A DNA stretch of 64,000 nt from Halobacillus karajensis (GTDB lineage: Bacteria; Bacillota; Bacilli; Bacillales; Halobacillaceae). The notes under the pieces are model-generated. The model saw nothing but the letters and a program-made list of their open reading frames with translations, was not told the DNA's origin and ran no database searches. The translations under genes and the position numbers were made by a program. Below, piece by piece: positions 15,592 to 25,098 of this stretch (position 1 is its first letter; every line of letters begins with the position of its first letter). The stretch covers positions 1-64,000 of the forward strand of contig NZ_FNWW01000006.1 of assembly GCF_900108515.1 (NCBI RefSeq), in the 5' to 3' direction.

Positions 15592-16536
15592 TTAAAAGTT
15601 TGTCGTGTCCAGTTCTTTACCCTGGGACTCATAGCCTTTCATATACTTGATCCGGCGTTGGGCAGATGTACTATTGACCTGCTCATCTGCATGATATGAA
15701 GAGCGGACCATTGGACCAGCTTCGCAATGTTTGAATCCTTTTTCGAGAGCAATCTTTTTTAGCTCTTCAAATTCATCTGGATGGTAGTAACGTTCTACAT
15801 TTAAGTGCTTCTTAGTAGGCTGTAGGTATTGACCGATGGTCATGATATCGACATTGTGTGCAAGAAGGTCATCCATAGCCTCAACTATTTCTTCTTTCGT
15901 TTCGCCAAGTCCAACCATAATACTTGATTTTGTCGGAGTGTTTGGACGAATTTCTTTTACACGGCGCAATAATTCAAGGGAGCGGTCGTACATGGCCCGG
16001 GCACGAACCTTTTTTGTTAATCGGCGTACGGTTTCTATATTATGGTTAAAGATATCTGGTTCTCCATCCATTAGTGTATGAAGGCTTTCATAGTCTCCCT
16101 TCATGTCGGAAGGAAGAATTTCTACTGTACATCCAGGGACACGGCGGCGGATGGCTTTAACAGTTTCAGCGAAAACAGCTGCACCACCGTCATTTAAGTC
16201 GTCACGTGCAACAGCTGTAACAACGACATGCTTAAGCCCCATAATTTCTACAGAATCTGCTACACGTTCCGGCTCTCCCCAGTCCAATTCATTCGGAAGT
16301 CCTGTTTTGACTGCACAGAAGCGACAGCCACGGGTACAAGTATCTCCCAAGATCATGAACGTAGCCGTTTTCCGTTCACTCCAGCATTCGTGAATATTTG
16401 GACAGCGAGCTTCTTCACAAACCGTGTTCAGCTTTTTGTCCCGCATGAGTTTTTTTAAGCCTGTATAGGATTTGTTTGTGTTAATTTTAATTTTCAGCCA
16501 TTCTGGTTTTCTTATGTAGTCTTGTTTTTTGGCCAA
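15592..16536 (-). CDS. lipA: Lipoyl synthase LipA
   Basis: A radical-SAM enzyme inserting two sulfurs into octanoyl groups on E2 and GcvH proteins. Auxiliary cluster cysteines C40, C45 and C51 lie in [12 protein letters not shown]; the radical-SAM cluster C67, C71 and C74 in [17 protein letters not shown] near the C-terminus is also typical. I chose the TTG at 16536 ([13 protein letters not shown]), 8 nt from AAGGAG, because it matches the B. subtilis N-terminus; a GTG at 16545 overlaps the RBS. It lies 19 bp after lipM, so the two form an operon that supplies lipoate to OdhB in this window. Confidence 0.95.
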   Translation of the reverse strand: MAKKQDYIRKPEWLKIKINTNKSYTGLKKLMRDKKLNTVCEEARCPNIHECWSERKTATFMILGDTCTRGCRFCAVKTGLPNELDWGEPERVADSVEIMGLKHVVVTAVARDDLNDGGAAVFAETVKAIRRRVPGCTVEILPSDMKGDYESLHTLMDGEPDIFNHNIETVRRLTKKVRARAMYDRSLELLRRVKEIRPNTPTKSSIMVGLGETKEEIVEAMDDLLAHNVDIMTIGQYLQPTKKHLNVERYYHPDEFEELKKIALEKGFKHCEAGPMVRSSYHADEQVNSTSAQRRIKYMKGYESQGKELDTTNF

Positions 16537-16555
16537 TTTGTTCACTCCTTATTTA

Positions 16556-17371
16556 CTAACGAGCGTGGTTCCACTCGTCGGTTTCATAACGCTCTTTAGC
16601 AATTTTATGGACTTCATCCCATTGTTCTTTAGATAATTCAAAAGGTTCTAAATGAAGGTTCAGGCCTTTTTCGAAACCATTCTTAAATGCCGTCTTGGTA
16701 TCTTCATAGGAGACGGGCTGATCCAAGATTTGATTAATCGCTACAGCTTTATCTCCGAATGCTTTACGTGCACGTTCCTTAATGCGTTCATTCTTATAAA
16801 TAAACATATCAAATAGTTTAACGTCATCCACATCAATTGGAATGGATCCATGTTGTAAAATGACGCCTTTCTTTCGAGTTTGTGCACTTCCGGCTGCTTT
16901 CTTACCTTCAACAATCAGTTCATACCAAGAGGGTTCTTCAAAACATACAGCAGATCCAGCTACATCCAGCTTCCCTTCAGGAACAGCGAACTCTGCTTGA
17001 ATCCCAAGGTTTACAAAACCTTCAAGCAACCCTTTTGAAATGACCAGGTAGGCTTCCTTCACAGAATCCGGCATATCCGGGTGTTCTTCTGAAACAATGA
17101 CACTGTAGGTGAGTTCATTGTCATGTAAGACCGCTCGTCCTCCGGTTTGCCTGCGAACTAGTTCATACCCATGTTTCTGGACGCCTTCTAAATCAATTTT
17201 TCCTTTAACTTTTTGAAAATACCCTACAGATAATCCCGCAGGCTCCCATCCGTAAAAACGGAGCACGGGGGGGATCTCTCCTTTGCGGTGCCAATTCATT
17301 AAGGCTTCATCCAACGCCATGTTCATGGCAGGGGTGCAATGTCCTGAATCGACAAAGTACCATGTTTCCAT
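16556..17371 (-). CDS. lipM: Octanoyltransferase LipM
   Basis: It moves octanoate from acyl-carrier protein to GcvH, the first step of Bacillus-type lipoate assembly. The 271 residues show the LipM/LplA fold signatures RFYGWEPAGLSVGYFQ, RRQTGGRAVLHDNELTYS and GSAQTRKKGVILQHGS. The likely acyl-accepting nucleophile is Cys143 in AVCFEEPSWYE, and the conserved Lys is about residue 158. Length and cysteine separate it from LipL amidotransferases. First gene of the lipM-lipA operon, with its own promoter at 17427-17455. Confidence 0.93.
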   Translation of the reverse strand: METWYFVDSGHCTPAMNMALDEALMNWHRKGEIPPVLRFYGWEPAGLSVGYFQKVKGKIDLEGVQKHGYELVRRQTGGRAVLHDNELTYSVIVSEEHPDMPDSVKEAYLVISKGLLEGFVNLGIQAEFAVPEGKLDVAGSAVCFEEPSWYELIVEGKKAAGSAQTRKKGVILQHGSIPIDVDDVKLFDMFIYKNERIKERARKAFGDKAVAINQILDQPVSYEDTKTAFKNGFEKGLNLHLEPFELSKEQWDEVHKIAKERYETDEWNHAR

Positions 17372-17426
17372 TAGCAGTCCTTCTTTCTGTCGTGGAGCAC
17401 TTTATCTAATTAAAATAGTCAAAACA

Positions 17427-17455
17427 ATTCTAACAAGGCGTTATAACTGTGTCAA
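17427..17455 (-). promoter_or_regulatory. Sigma-A-type promoter of lipM-lipA
   Basis: On the minus strand TTGACA (17455-17450) is followed by a 17-nt spacer and TAGAAT (17432-17427), about 56 bp before the lipM ATG. Confidence 0.7.
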
Positions 17456-17585
17456 AATTTACAAACAACGCTAAAAAATGCGACAAAAGCCCTTTATGAG
17501 GGAGGTAGGACTAGTAACGTAAAGATAATAATGAACATACTTATCTCTTTGGGGGCTCTATTATTATAAGGAGGAGGGATGGTTT

Positions 17586-17765
17586 ATGAGTCAAACTTTT
17601 CTATCCAGTACCCTATTCCTAATTAGTTCAGGCATTTGGGCATTATTAGCTATTTTATTTCATGATTTTCGATTGCTGAACTTGTTCTTATTTATTGTCT
17701 TTTTAATGATGGGTTTGTCTAAAAGGCACAGATTGATTTATGAAAAGGATGATGAAGAGGACTGA
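17586..17765 (+). CDS. Small two-helix membrane protein (59 aa)
   Basis: A 59-codon gene with a strong RBS (AAGGAGGAGGG). Two hydrophobic helices (about 8-24 and 29-46, the second LNLFLFIVFLMMGL) precede a basic then acidic tail (SKRHRLIYEKDDEED). It stands alone, divergent from lipM. I do not recognise it. Confidence 0.6.
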   Translation: MSQTFLSSTLFLISSGIWALLAILFHDFRLLNLFLFIVFLMMGLSKRHRLIYEKDDEED

Positions 17766-17774
17766 TTAACAGAT

Positions 17775-17838
17775 CAGCCCTCATTTTTTCTGTCATGAAT
17801 GAACAGATAGGGCATAGGTTGAAAATGAGGGCTTTTCC
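17775..17838 (+). terminator. Probable terminator, long-loop hairpin
   Basis: AGCCCTCATTTT and AAAATGAGGGCT form a 12-bp perfect stem with a loop of about 30 nt, followed by TTTTCC. Confidence 0.5.
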
Positions 17839-17929
17839 ATATCCCTCCTTTAGGATGGAAGCCAGCTTAAGGCTCTATTTTTAATGCAGCTAATTAAAAT
17901 GTTGAGTGAGTTGGAACCCGCCGTTGTGT

Positions 17930-18200
17930 ATTGTTCAGGTCACTACTAATGTTAGCAGATGGTGACAGTATTGTGTCCTTGAGGTAAAAAGAGTCGATGC
18001 GCTTTTATAAAGGACTTCATTTTGCCGTTGTCTTATGCTTGTCGCATCTCTCAAGGGGGCTACGCATTTCGTTTCATTGTCCAGTTTCGGTGGCCCGCCA
18101 CTCGAGATCATAAGCAAACCGGTTACAGCCCAAAGCCCGCTGGAACACGTTTTTGCTTATGATGGTCGTGTCTAACAGGCCACCTCCACTTTTCTGATTT
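17930..18200. repeat. Structured intergenic element, possible dispersed repeat
   Basis: This 270-bp segment has no convincing gene but is rich in inverted repeats. ATCATAAGCAAA (about 18107) pairs with TTTGCTTATGAT (about 18151), and TTTCGGTGGCC (about 18084) pairs imperfectly with GGCCACCTCCA (about 18178). Both close a nested hairpin. The layout resembles dispersed intergenic repeats of Bacillaceae genomes, from memory only. Confidence 0.45.
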
Positions 18201-18202
18201 AC

Positions 18203-18231
18203 ACATGTTTTACATTAGCCAGGCATAGGAT
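18203..18231 (+). promoter_or_regulatory. SigE-like promoter of prkA
   Basis: ACATGTTT (-35, 18203-18210), 13-nt spacer, CATAGGAT (-10, 18224-18231). SigE consensus is about KMATATTT-N13/15-CATACAHT, so each half matches 6 of 8. It lies 40 bp before the GTG. Confidence 0.45.
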
Positions 18232-18270
18232 GTATTAAAATTCGTCTCTTACGACGGGGGAGGTCGCGAA

Positions 18271-20166
18271 GTGGACATTTTAAAGAAAATACAAGATCAT
18301 CGTGAACAAGAAGAGGAACTTAAGTGGGAAGGTACCTTTTCAGAGTATCTAGAACTATTGAAAGAGCGTCCTTATTTAGCTCAATCTGCCCATTCCCGCG
18401 TTTATAATATGATTAAAAGTGCGGGAGTTGTAGAAGAGCACGATCATAAACGCTATAAGTTTTTCGATGAGGATATTTACGGACTTGATGAGGCGATGGA
18501 GAAGCTTGTAGAGGAGTATTTCCACCCTGCAGCAAGAAGACTCGATGTCAGGAAGCGGATCCTCTTATTGATGGGGCCTGTCAGTGGAGGTAAGTCGACT
18601 TTAGTAAACCTATTAAAACGAGGTATGGAGCAGTATACGCATACAGAAGAGGGTGCCGTATTTGCTATAAAAGGTTGTCCAATGCATGAAGACCCGCTCC
18701 ATCTGGTTCCGAACCATTTACGTAAGGACTTTGAAGAGGAGTATGGTATTCGTATCGAAGGCAGCTTATCTCCTTTAAACACGATGAGGGTTGAAACGGA
18801 GTATGGGGGAAGAATTGAAGATGTTTTAGTGGAACGTGTCTTTTTCTCAGAGGATAAGCGTACAGGCATTGGTACGTTCAGTCCATCGGATCCGAAGTCA
18901 CAAGATATTGCGGATTTAACAGGTTCCATTGACTTTTCGACGATCGCCCAGTATGGATCTGAGTCTGACCCGCGCGCCTATCGTTTTGATGGGGAGCTGA
19001 ACAAGGCGAATCGTGGAATCATGGAGTTTCAGGAGATGTTAAAGTGTGATGAGAAGTTCTTGTGGCACTTACTCAGCTTGACGCAGGAAGGAAACTTTAA
19101 GGCTGGACGCTTTGCTCTTATATCAGCCGATGAACTCATAGTCGCTCATACAAACGAAGCGGAATACCGCTCTTTTATTGCCAATAAAAAGAATGAAGCC
19201 CTGCATTCTCGTATGATTGTTATGCCTGTTCCTTATAATTTGAAAGTGAGTCAGGAAGAACGGATTTACGAAAAGATGATTCGCGAAAGTGATATAAAAA
19301 ACGTACACATTGCTCCTCATACGTTGAGAGTTGCAGCGATGTTTACCATTTTGACCCGATTGAAAGAATCGAAAAAAGCGAATGTTGATGTCCTTAAGAA
19401 AATGCGTCTTTATGATGGTGAAATCTTAGAAGGGTTCAGTGATGTAGACGTTGAGGAATTGAAAAAAGAACATGCTGATGAAGGGATGAGCGGAATTGAT
19501 CCTCGTTATGTCATTAACCGGATTTCATCCACAATCATTAAGAAAGAACTGACTTCCATTAATGCTCTTGATGTCTTACGTTCACTGAAAGATGGTCTAG
19601 GAAGTCATGCTTCTATCTCGAATGAGGATAAAGATCGTTACCTTGACTTCATTTCACTGGCGAGAAAAGAATATGATGAGATCGCGAAGAAAGAAGTTCA
19701 GAAAGCTTTCGTCTATTCTTACGAGGAATCTGCGGTTACACTCATGGATAACTACCTGGATAATGTAGAAGCATACTGCAACAAAGCTAAGCTTAGAGAC
19801 CCTCTAACAGGGGAGGAATTAAACCCGGATGAGCGTCTCATGCGTTCGATTGAAGAACAAATCGGCGTTTCAGAAAATGCGAAAAAAGCATTCCGTGAAG
19901 AAATACTCATCCGCATTTCCGCTTATGCCCGTAAAGGTAAAAAGTTTGATTATCAATCTCATGAACGATTACGTGAAGCTATTCAGAAGAAGCTGTTCGC
20001 TGACTTGAAGGATGTCGTGAAGATTACGACATCCACGAAGACTCCAGATGAACAACAGCTCAAGAAGATCAATGAAGTGGTGGCTACTTTGGTCGATGAG
20101 CATGGGTATACTTCAAGTTCTGCAAACGAATTACTCAAATATGTGGGAAGTCTATTAAATAGGTAA
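18271..20166 (+). CDS. prkA: PrkA AAA+ serine protein kinase/protease-like protein
   Basis: A 631-residue protein with an N-terminal AAA+ domain (Walker A GPVSGGKST at about 105-113), a long central helical part, and the C-terminal PrkA domain with distant similarity to eukaryotic kinases. B. subtilis PrkA has the same length and is needed for normal sporulation; both kinase and Lon-like protease activities have been reported. GTG start at 18271 behind GGGGGAGG. Its usual partners YhbH and SpoVR are also in the window. A strong terminator follows. Confidence 0.95.
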   Translation: MDILKKIQDHREQEEELKWEGTFSEYLELLKERPYLAQSAHSRVYNMIKSAGVVEEHDHKRYKFFDEDIYGLDEAMEKLVEEYFHPAARRLDVRKRILLLMGPVSGGKSTLVNLLKRGMEQYTHTEEGAVFAIKGCPMHEDPLHLVPNHLRKDFEEEYGIRIEGSLSPLNTMRVETEYGGRIEDVLVERVFFSEDKRTGIGTFSPSDPKSQDIADLTGSIDFSTIAQYGSESDPRAYRFDGELNKANRGIMEFQEMLKCDEKFLWHLLSLTQEGNFKAGRFALISADELIVAHTNEAEYRSFIANKKNEALHSRMIVMPVPYNLKVSQEERIYEKMIRESDIKNVHIAPHTLRVAAMFTILTRLKESKKANVDVLKKMRLYDGEILEGFSDVDVEELKKEHADEGMSGIDPRYVINRISSTIIKKELTSINALDVLRSLKDGLGSHASISNEDKDRYLDFISLARKEYDEIAKKEVQKAFVYSYEESAVTLMDNYLDNVEAYCNKAKLRDPLTGEELNPDERLMRSIEEQIGVSENAKKAFREEILIRISAYARKGKKFDYQSHERLREAIQKKLFADLKDVVKITTSTKTPDEQQLKKINEVVATLVDEHGYTSSSANELLKYVGSLLNR

Positions 20167-20176
20167 CCTTTACTGT

Positions 20177-20216
20177 TGAACCGCCCTCTTATCCATGTAA
20201 GAGGGCGGTTCTCTTT
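20177..20216 (+). terminator. Terminator of prkA
   Basis: The stem AACCGCCCTCTTA / TAAGAGGGCGGTT is followed by a short T-rich tail. The gap 20217-20635 contains no recognisable gene. Confidence 0.85.
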
Positions 20217-20559
20217 TGGTGTTTTTTCACATCACTTTTCATCTTTATACCTTTCGTTTCCGATGAAGCGGGATCCTTATTTTCTGCGCTAGACTCGTCA
20301 CTTTTGTACGAAAAAAATGGAGGGGGGTGAGTGTTTTGCTCATCTTGTGATTAGGGAAACAAAAGTAAAAAGCATGGTTATACATAGAGTGGGTATAAGG
20401 TGTGGGTGTAAGGGATATGAATGATGATAGGCTAAAGCATGTATAATGTCGTTTGGAGACACATAACTGGGTAATCGTTAAATATAGCTTTTCGACAGGG
20501 GTTCTCTTTTTTGGATGAATGAAACAAAAAGAATCTAACCCTTTAGCGGTAAAAAGTGA

Positions 20560-20592
20560 AAAAAGACGTACCCAAAGGTGCGTCTTTCTTGT
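20560..20592 (+). terminator. Weak hairpin upstream of the odhA promoter
   Basis: AAAGACGTAC and GTGCGTCTTT form a stem with one mismatch, then CTTG. It may insulate odhAB from upstream transcription. Confidence 0.4.
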
Positions 20593-20635
20593 TATAATGG
20601 TTTTGGTACTTTATTAAAAAAATAAGCGAAATTTG

Positions 20636-20665
20636 TTGAATACGTAAGCGTTTCAATTCTATAAT
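20636..20665 (+). promoter_or_regulatory. Sigma-A promoter of odhAB
   Basis: TTGAAT (20636-20641), an 18-nt spacer and TATAAT (20660-20665). The expected start site is near 20672, just before the cre-like site. Confidence 0.7.
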
Positions 20666-20676
20666 AGTATTTGGAC

Positions 20677-20691
20677 TTGGAAACGTTTTCG
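20677..20691 (+). promoter_or_regulatory. cre-like site (CcpA) downstream of the odhAB start site
   Basis: TTGGAAACGTTTTCG matches the cre consensus WTGNAANCGNWNNCW at all but the last base. Its position over the start of the transcript suits carbon catabolite repression of the TCA-cycle genes. Confidence 0.6.
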
Positions 20692-20729
20692 AGGAAACAT
20701 TAGCCAACAACTACTTGGGGGTATTCTAC

Positions 20730-23597
20730 GTGTCTAAACAAGGCTCCACTCAAAACTTTTGGGACAATTTCCATGGCCCCAACATGGGGTACATCGAAGA
20801 ACAATATGAACTATATGAGAACGATCCTAGTGCTGTCGATCCTTCACTGAAGGAGATTTTTGATGAGCACGGGGCTCCTGTATGGATGGAAAGCGGAAAA
20901 GTTACCCAAACCAACGGCTCTGCTTCACCTTCTGAAAGGGACATTGCTAAAATTACCTCAGCGCTGAAACTTGTTGAGGCTATTCGTCGTCATGGTCATC
21001 TGCAGGCGGATATTTATCCAGTAGGCAGTGAGGAACGACCAAAGACTAATTTACTTGACTTAGAAGCATATGGACTACAAGAAAAAGATTTGGAAGAGAT
21101 TCCAGCTGAATGGGTGTGGCCTGATGCCCCTATGAAACTGGATAATGCACTTCAAGTAGTCAACACTTTAAAAGAAAGATATGCAGGAACCATTTCTTTT
21201 GAATTCGGTCATGTAAACAATGAAGATGAAAGAGAGTGGCTGCAGGAAAAAGTGGATAGTGGATCTTACACGGTGTCATTGACGGATGAAGAAAAGAAAC
21301 AATTGCTTTACCGTCTTGCTGAAGTAGAAGGATTTGAAAACTTCCTTGCTAAAACATTTGTCGCACAGAAACGTTTCTCTATAGAAGGACTAGATGTTAT
21401 GGTACCTATGCTTGACCATATCATTCAGTCTGCTTCCGGAGATAAAATTAAACATATCATGATGGGCATGGCTCACCGCGGGCGTTTGAATGTACTGGCC
21501 CATATTTTAGGAAAGCCCTATGACCGTATTTTCTCCGAATTCCACCATTCTCCTGACAAGGAATTGGTTCCTTCAGAGGGATCAACAGGAATCAACTATG
21601 GATGGACAGGTGATGTGAAATATCATTTTGGAGCAAGGAGAGAGATTGAGAACGGGGAGCAATCGGCTACACGAGTTACTCTCAGCCACAACCCATCTCA
21701 CCTGGAATATGTCAATCCTGTTGTCGAAGGTTTTACACGTGCGGCACAGGATGACCGTTCAGAGCCTGGATATTCCAAAATGGATGAAGATGAAGCCTTC
21801 GGACTTTTGATTCATGGGGATGCCGCCTTCATCGGGGAAGGTGTGGTAGCTGAAACCCTGAATATGAGTGATCTCCCTGGATACCGTACAGGCGGAACCG
21901 TCCATATCATCGCCAATAACCTTGTAGGTTTTACAACAAACCGTAAAGATGGCCGTTCTACAAGGTATGCAAGTGATTTGGCTAAAGGGTTTGAAATACC
22001 GGTTCTTCACGTAAATGCTGATGATCCAATCGCTTGTTTATCAGCAATGGCGCTTGCTTATGAATATCGCCAAAAGTTCCATAAAGATTTTCTAATTGAT
22101 CTGGTCGGCTATCGTCGTTTTGGTCATAATGAAATGGACGAACCTCGTGCTACTCAGCCGAAGCTGTATAAGGAAATTGATGAACATTTAACAGCAGCCG
22201 CAGTCTTTGAAAAACAATTACAAGAAGCTTCCGTGGTCGGCGAAGGGGCACTGGAAGATATGAAAAATGAAGTAGAAAAGAAACTTCGTGAGATCTATAA
22301 CAATATGAGTGAGCATGAAACACCGGCGCCGGATGTCAAAGATCGACCGAGCGGGGTTGAGCAAAACCTCGATGAAATAGATACTGCGGTGGATTTAGAC
22401 CGTCTTAAAGGTCTGAACGAAGGGATGTTAAAGCGACCGGAAGGGTTTAATGGATTTAAGAAACTTGAAAAAATCCTCCAGCGCCGGAGTAAGATGCTGA
22501 ATGAAGGACAAAAAGTAGATTGGGCAACAGCGGAAGCATTAGCATTTGCGTCCATTCTGGAAGATGGGCGTCCGATCCGGATTACAGGGCAGGATACGGA
22601 GCGTGGAACATTTGCCCACCGTCACCTCGTACTCCATGATGTAAAGACAGGGGAGACATACTGCCCGCTTCACGGCTTGGAACAAGCGGAAGCCTCCTTT
22701 GATATTCATAACAGCCCGCTTTCAGAAGCTGGGGTGATTGGGTTTGAATACGGTTATAGTGTTCAGGCGCCAGAAGCTTTGGTATTGTGGGAAGCACAAT
22801 TTGGTGATTTTGCCAATGCCGGTCAAGTCATCTTTGATCAATTCGTATCCGCCGGCCGTGCCAAATGGGGCGAAAAATCAAACATGGTTTTCCTATTGCC
22901 CCACGGTTATGAAGGTCAGGGACCAGAGCATTCCAGTGCTCGTCTGGAAAGATTTCTGCAGCTTGCAGCGGAGAATAACTGGACGGTTGCAAACGTGACC
23001 TCTTCCGCGCAATATTTTCACCTGTTGAGAAGACAAGCAGCTATCAGCAACCAGGAAGAAGCCAGACCTCTTGTCTTGATGACACCTAAGAGTCTGCTTC
23101 GGAATCAGCGTGTAGCTGTTTCTGGAAGTCTATTTAGTGAAGGTCGATTCCAGCCGATTATGAAACAGCCAATCTTATCTGAAAACAAGGATAAAGATAA
23201 AGTAAAAACCCTGTTATTAGGCAGTGGTAAAATTATGGTGGATATAGAAGATAAAGTCGATGGCACGGACGAGTCATTTGAAACCATTGACGCCGTAAGA
23301 ATCGAACAAATCTATCCATTCCCAGAACAACAATTGGCTGATATGTTAGAAGAATATCCGAATTTAGAAGAGTTAGTATGGGTCCAGGAAGAACCACAAA
23401 ACATGGGGAGTTGGTACTTCGTGGAAGGGATATTGTACAAGCTTCTGAAGAAAGGGCAAATTCACCGCTATGTCGGTCGACCGCATCGTGCTTCCCCTTC
23501 CGTAGGAGAACCGAATATCCATAAAACTGAACAAAACCGAATCATTCATGAAGCGCTACAGATGTCTAAAGGAGGAGAAACAAATGAAGGAAATTAA
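20730..23597 (+). CDS. odhA: 2-oxoglutarate dehydrogenase E1 component OdhA (SucA)
   Basis: A thiamin-diphosphate enzyme that decarboxylates 2-oxoglutarate and hands the succinyl group to the lipoyl arm of OdhB in the TCA cycle. The 955 residues show the N-terminal [19 protein letters not shown] tail and the ThDP domain ([42 protein letters not shown]). The C-terminal pyrimidine domain follows (EFGYSV-type, [16 protein letters not shown]). The GTG at 20730 lies 7 nt after GGGGGT; a TTG at 20715 is inside the RBS region. Its end overlaps odhB by 14 bp, so the pair is co-translated. Confidence 0.95.
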   Translation: MSKQGSTQNFWDNFHGPNMGYIEEQYELYENDPSAVDPSLKEIFDEHGAPVWMESGKVTQTNGSASPSERDIAKITSALKLVEAIRRHGHLQADIYPVGSEERPKTNLLDLEAYGLQEKDLEEIPAEWVWPDAPMKLDNALQVVNTLKERYAGTISFEFGHVNNEDEREWLQEKVDSGSYTVSLTDEEKKQLLYRLAEVEGFENFLAKTFVAQKRFSIEGLDVMVPMLDHIIQSASGDKIKHIMMGMAHRGRLNVLAHILGKPYDRIFSEFHHSPDKELVPSEGSTGINYGWTGDVKYHFGARREIENGEQSATRVTLSHNPSHLEYVNPVVEGFTRAAQDDRSEPGYSKMDEDEAFGLLIHGDAAFIGEGVVAETLNMSDLPGYRTGGTVHIIANNLVGFTTNRKDGRSTRYASDLAKGFEIPVLHVNADDPIACLSAMALAYEYRQKFHKDFLIDLVGYRRFGHNEMDEPRATQPKLYKEIDEHLTAAAVFEKQLQEASVVGEGALEDMKNEVEKKLREIYNNMSEHETPAPDVKDRPSGVEQNLDEIDTAVDLDRLKGLNEGMLKRPEGFNGFKKLEKILQRRSKMLNEGQKVDWATAEALAFASILEDGRPIRITGQDTERGTFAHRHLVLHDVKTGETYCPLHGLEQAEASFDIHNSPLSEAGVIGFEYGYSVQAPEALVLWEAQFGDFANAGQVIFDQFVSAGRAKWGEKSNMVFLLPHGYEGQGPEHSSARLERFLQLAAENNWTVANVTSSAQYFHLLRRQAAISNQEEARPLVLMTPKSLLRNQRVAVSGSLFSEGRFQPIMKQPILSENKDKDKVKTLLLGSGKIMVDIEDKVDGTDESFETIDAVRIEQIYPFPEQQLADMLEEYPNLEELVWVQEEPQNMGSWYFVEGILYKLLKKGQIHRYVGRPHRASPSVGEPNIHKTEQNRIIHEALQMSKGGETNEGN

Positions 23598-24876
23598 GGT
23601 TCCTGAATTAGCTGAATCCATAACAGAAGGTACGATTGCAGAATGGCTCGTCAAAAAAGGGGATCAAGTGGAAAAAGGCGATCCCATCCTGGAACTTGAG
23701 ACAGATAAAGTAAACGTAGAAGTGAATGCAGATGCCAGTGGTGTCATTGCTGAACTGTTAAAAGACGAGGGGGAAGACGTCGAAGTTGGTGATGTCATTG
23801 CTCAAGTCGATGAAAATGGTGAAGGTGGAGGTTCTGAAGAGGAGACTTCTTCTAAAAATGAGGAACCTGAATCGAACGGTAAAGAAGAAAAACAGGAGTC
23901 TTCTGGTGACGAGAAAAAAGAAGATGCTGCAGGTAAGGATTCTAAAGAAGTAATCGCCACTCCAGCCGCTCGTAAACGCGCCCGTGAACTTGGCATTGAC
24001 TTAAGTGAGGTTTCAGCTCGTGATCCACTAGGTCGTATCCGTCCTGAAGATGTAGATGTAGCAGCTGAGGGAGGTAAGAAGCAAGAAACCACATCTTCTT
24101 CTAAGTCTTCATCCGAGGACAAACCGAAGAAACAGGAGAAAAAGAAAGAAGAAGCGAAGAAAACGGAATTTGATAAGCCGGTTGAGCGTGTGAAAATGTC
24201 TCGCCGCCGTCAAACTATCGCGAAGCGCCTTGTAGAAGCTCAGCAAGAGTCTGCGATGCTTACAACCTTTAATGAAGTAGACATGACTAATGTTATGAAA
24301 CTAAGAAGCGATCGAAAAGAATCGTTCCAGAAGAAACATGATATTAAGCTTGGGTTTATGTCCTTCTTCACAAAGGCAGCTGTTGGCGCATTGAAAGAAT
24401 TTCCTTTACTCAACGCTGAGATTCAAGGCAATGAAATCATCAAGAAGCAATTTTATGATATTGGAATGGCAGTATCCACAGATGAGGGCCTAGTCGTTCC
24501 AGTGGTTCGTGACGCGGATCGCTTGGATTTTGCCGGTATCGAAAAAGGAATTGCGGACCTAGCTACTAAAGCCCGTAATAAAGAATTGGGGCTGGAAGAT
24601 TTGCAGGGTGGTTCTTTCACCATCACCAATGGTGGGATTTTCGGCTCCATGCTGTCCACTCCAATTTTGAACGCGCCACAAGTGGGGATCCTTGGATTGC
24701 ATAACATTGAAAAACGAGCGAAAGTTATGCCGGATGACACAATTGAGGCACGTCCGATGATGTATATTGCCCTTTCTTACGACCATAGAATCGTGGATGG
24801 AAAAGAAGCCGTGCAGTTTCTGCGCAGAATTAAAGAAATGATTGAAGACCCATATGACCTATTGCTCGAAGGTTAA
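23584..24876 (+). CDS. odhB: Dihydrolipoyllysine succinyltransferase OdhB (E2o)
   Basis: The core of the 2-oxoglutarate dehydrogenase complex, transferring succinyl from lipoate to CoA. Domains in order: lipoyl domain (1-78) with the lipoylated Lys at about 42 in ETDKVNV; acidic Glu/Ser linker; peripheral-subunit-binding domain (about 121-156, [19 protein letters not shown]); second charged linker; and the catalytic domain with HRIVDG (His about 401). The ATG at 23584 follows AAAGGAGGAG. 430 residues is slightly longer than usual because of the acidic linkers. The lipoate is supplied by LipM and LipA, 7 kb upstream. Confidence 0.96.
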   Translation: MKEIKVPELAESITEGTIAEWLVKKGDQVEKGDPILELETDKVNVEVNADASGVIAELLKDEGEDVEVGDVIAQVDENGEGGGSEEETSSKNEEPESNGKEEKQESSGDEKKEDAAGKDSKEVIATPAARKRARELGIDLSEVSARDPLGRIRPEDVDVAAEGGKKQETTSSSKSSSEDKPKKQEKKKEEAKKTEFDKPVERVKMSRRRQTIAKRLVEAQQESAMLTTFNEVDMTNVMKLRSDRKESFQKKHDIKLGFMSFFTKAAVGALKEFPLLNAEIQGNEIIKKQFYDIGMAVSTDEGLVVPVVRDADRLDFAGIEKGIADLATKARNKELGLEDLQGGSFTITNGGIFGSMLSTPILNAPQVGILGLHNIEKRAKVMPDDTIEARPMMYIALSYDHRIVDGKEAVQFLRRIKEMIEDPYDLLLEG

Positions 24877-24881
24877 TTTCG

Positions 24882-24924
24882 AAAAGCCTCTTCCACAAAC
24901 ATCAGTGGAAGGGGCTTTTTTATA
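24882..24924 (+). terminator. Terminator of odhAB
   Basis: The stem AAGCCTCTTCCAC / GTGGAAGGGGCTT is followed by TTTT. Confidence 0.85.
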
Positions 24925-25040
24925 TACGCATGTTTTTTAGGGCGAAGGAGATGCGAAAACGATGACTAGTAAATAATTTGTGAAAAAGTAGACAATGATA
25001 GGTGGAAAACACAAATAATCCATTCATATCTCAATATCTT

Positions 25041-25069
25041 TCATCCATTCCAGTGGACCTGCATACGAT
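25041..25069 (+). promoter_or_regulatory. SigE-like promoter of yhbH
   Basis: TCATCCAT (25041-25048), 13-nt spacer, CATACGAT (25062-25069). The -10 matches the SigE consensus at 7 of 8, the -35 only at about 5. In B. subtilis yhbH is, to my knowledge, SigE-dependent. Confidence 0.45.
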
Positions 25070-25098
25070 AGAGTAATACTCGATTAGGAGGGAATGAC

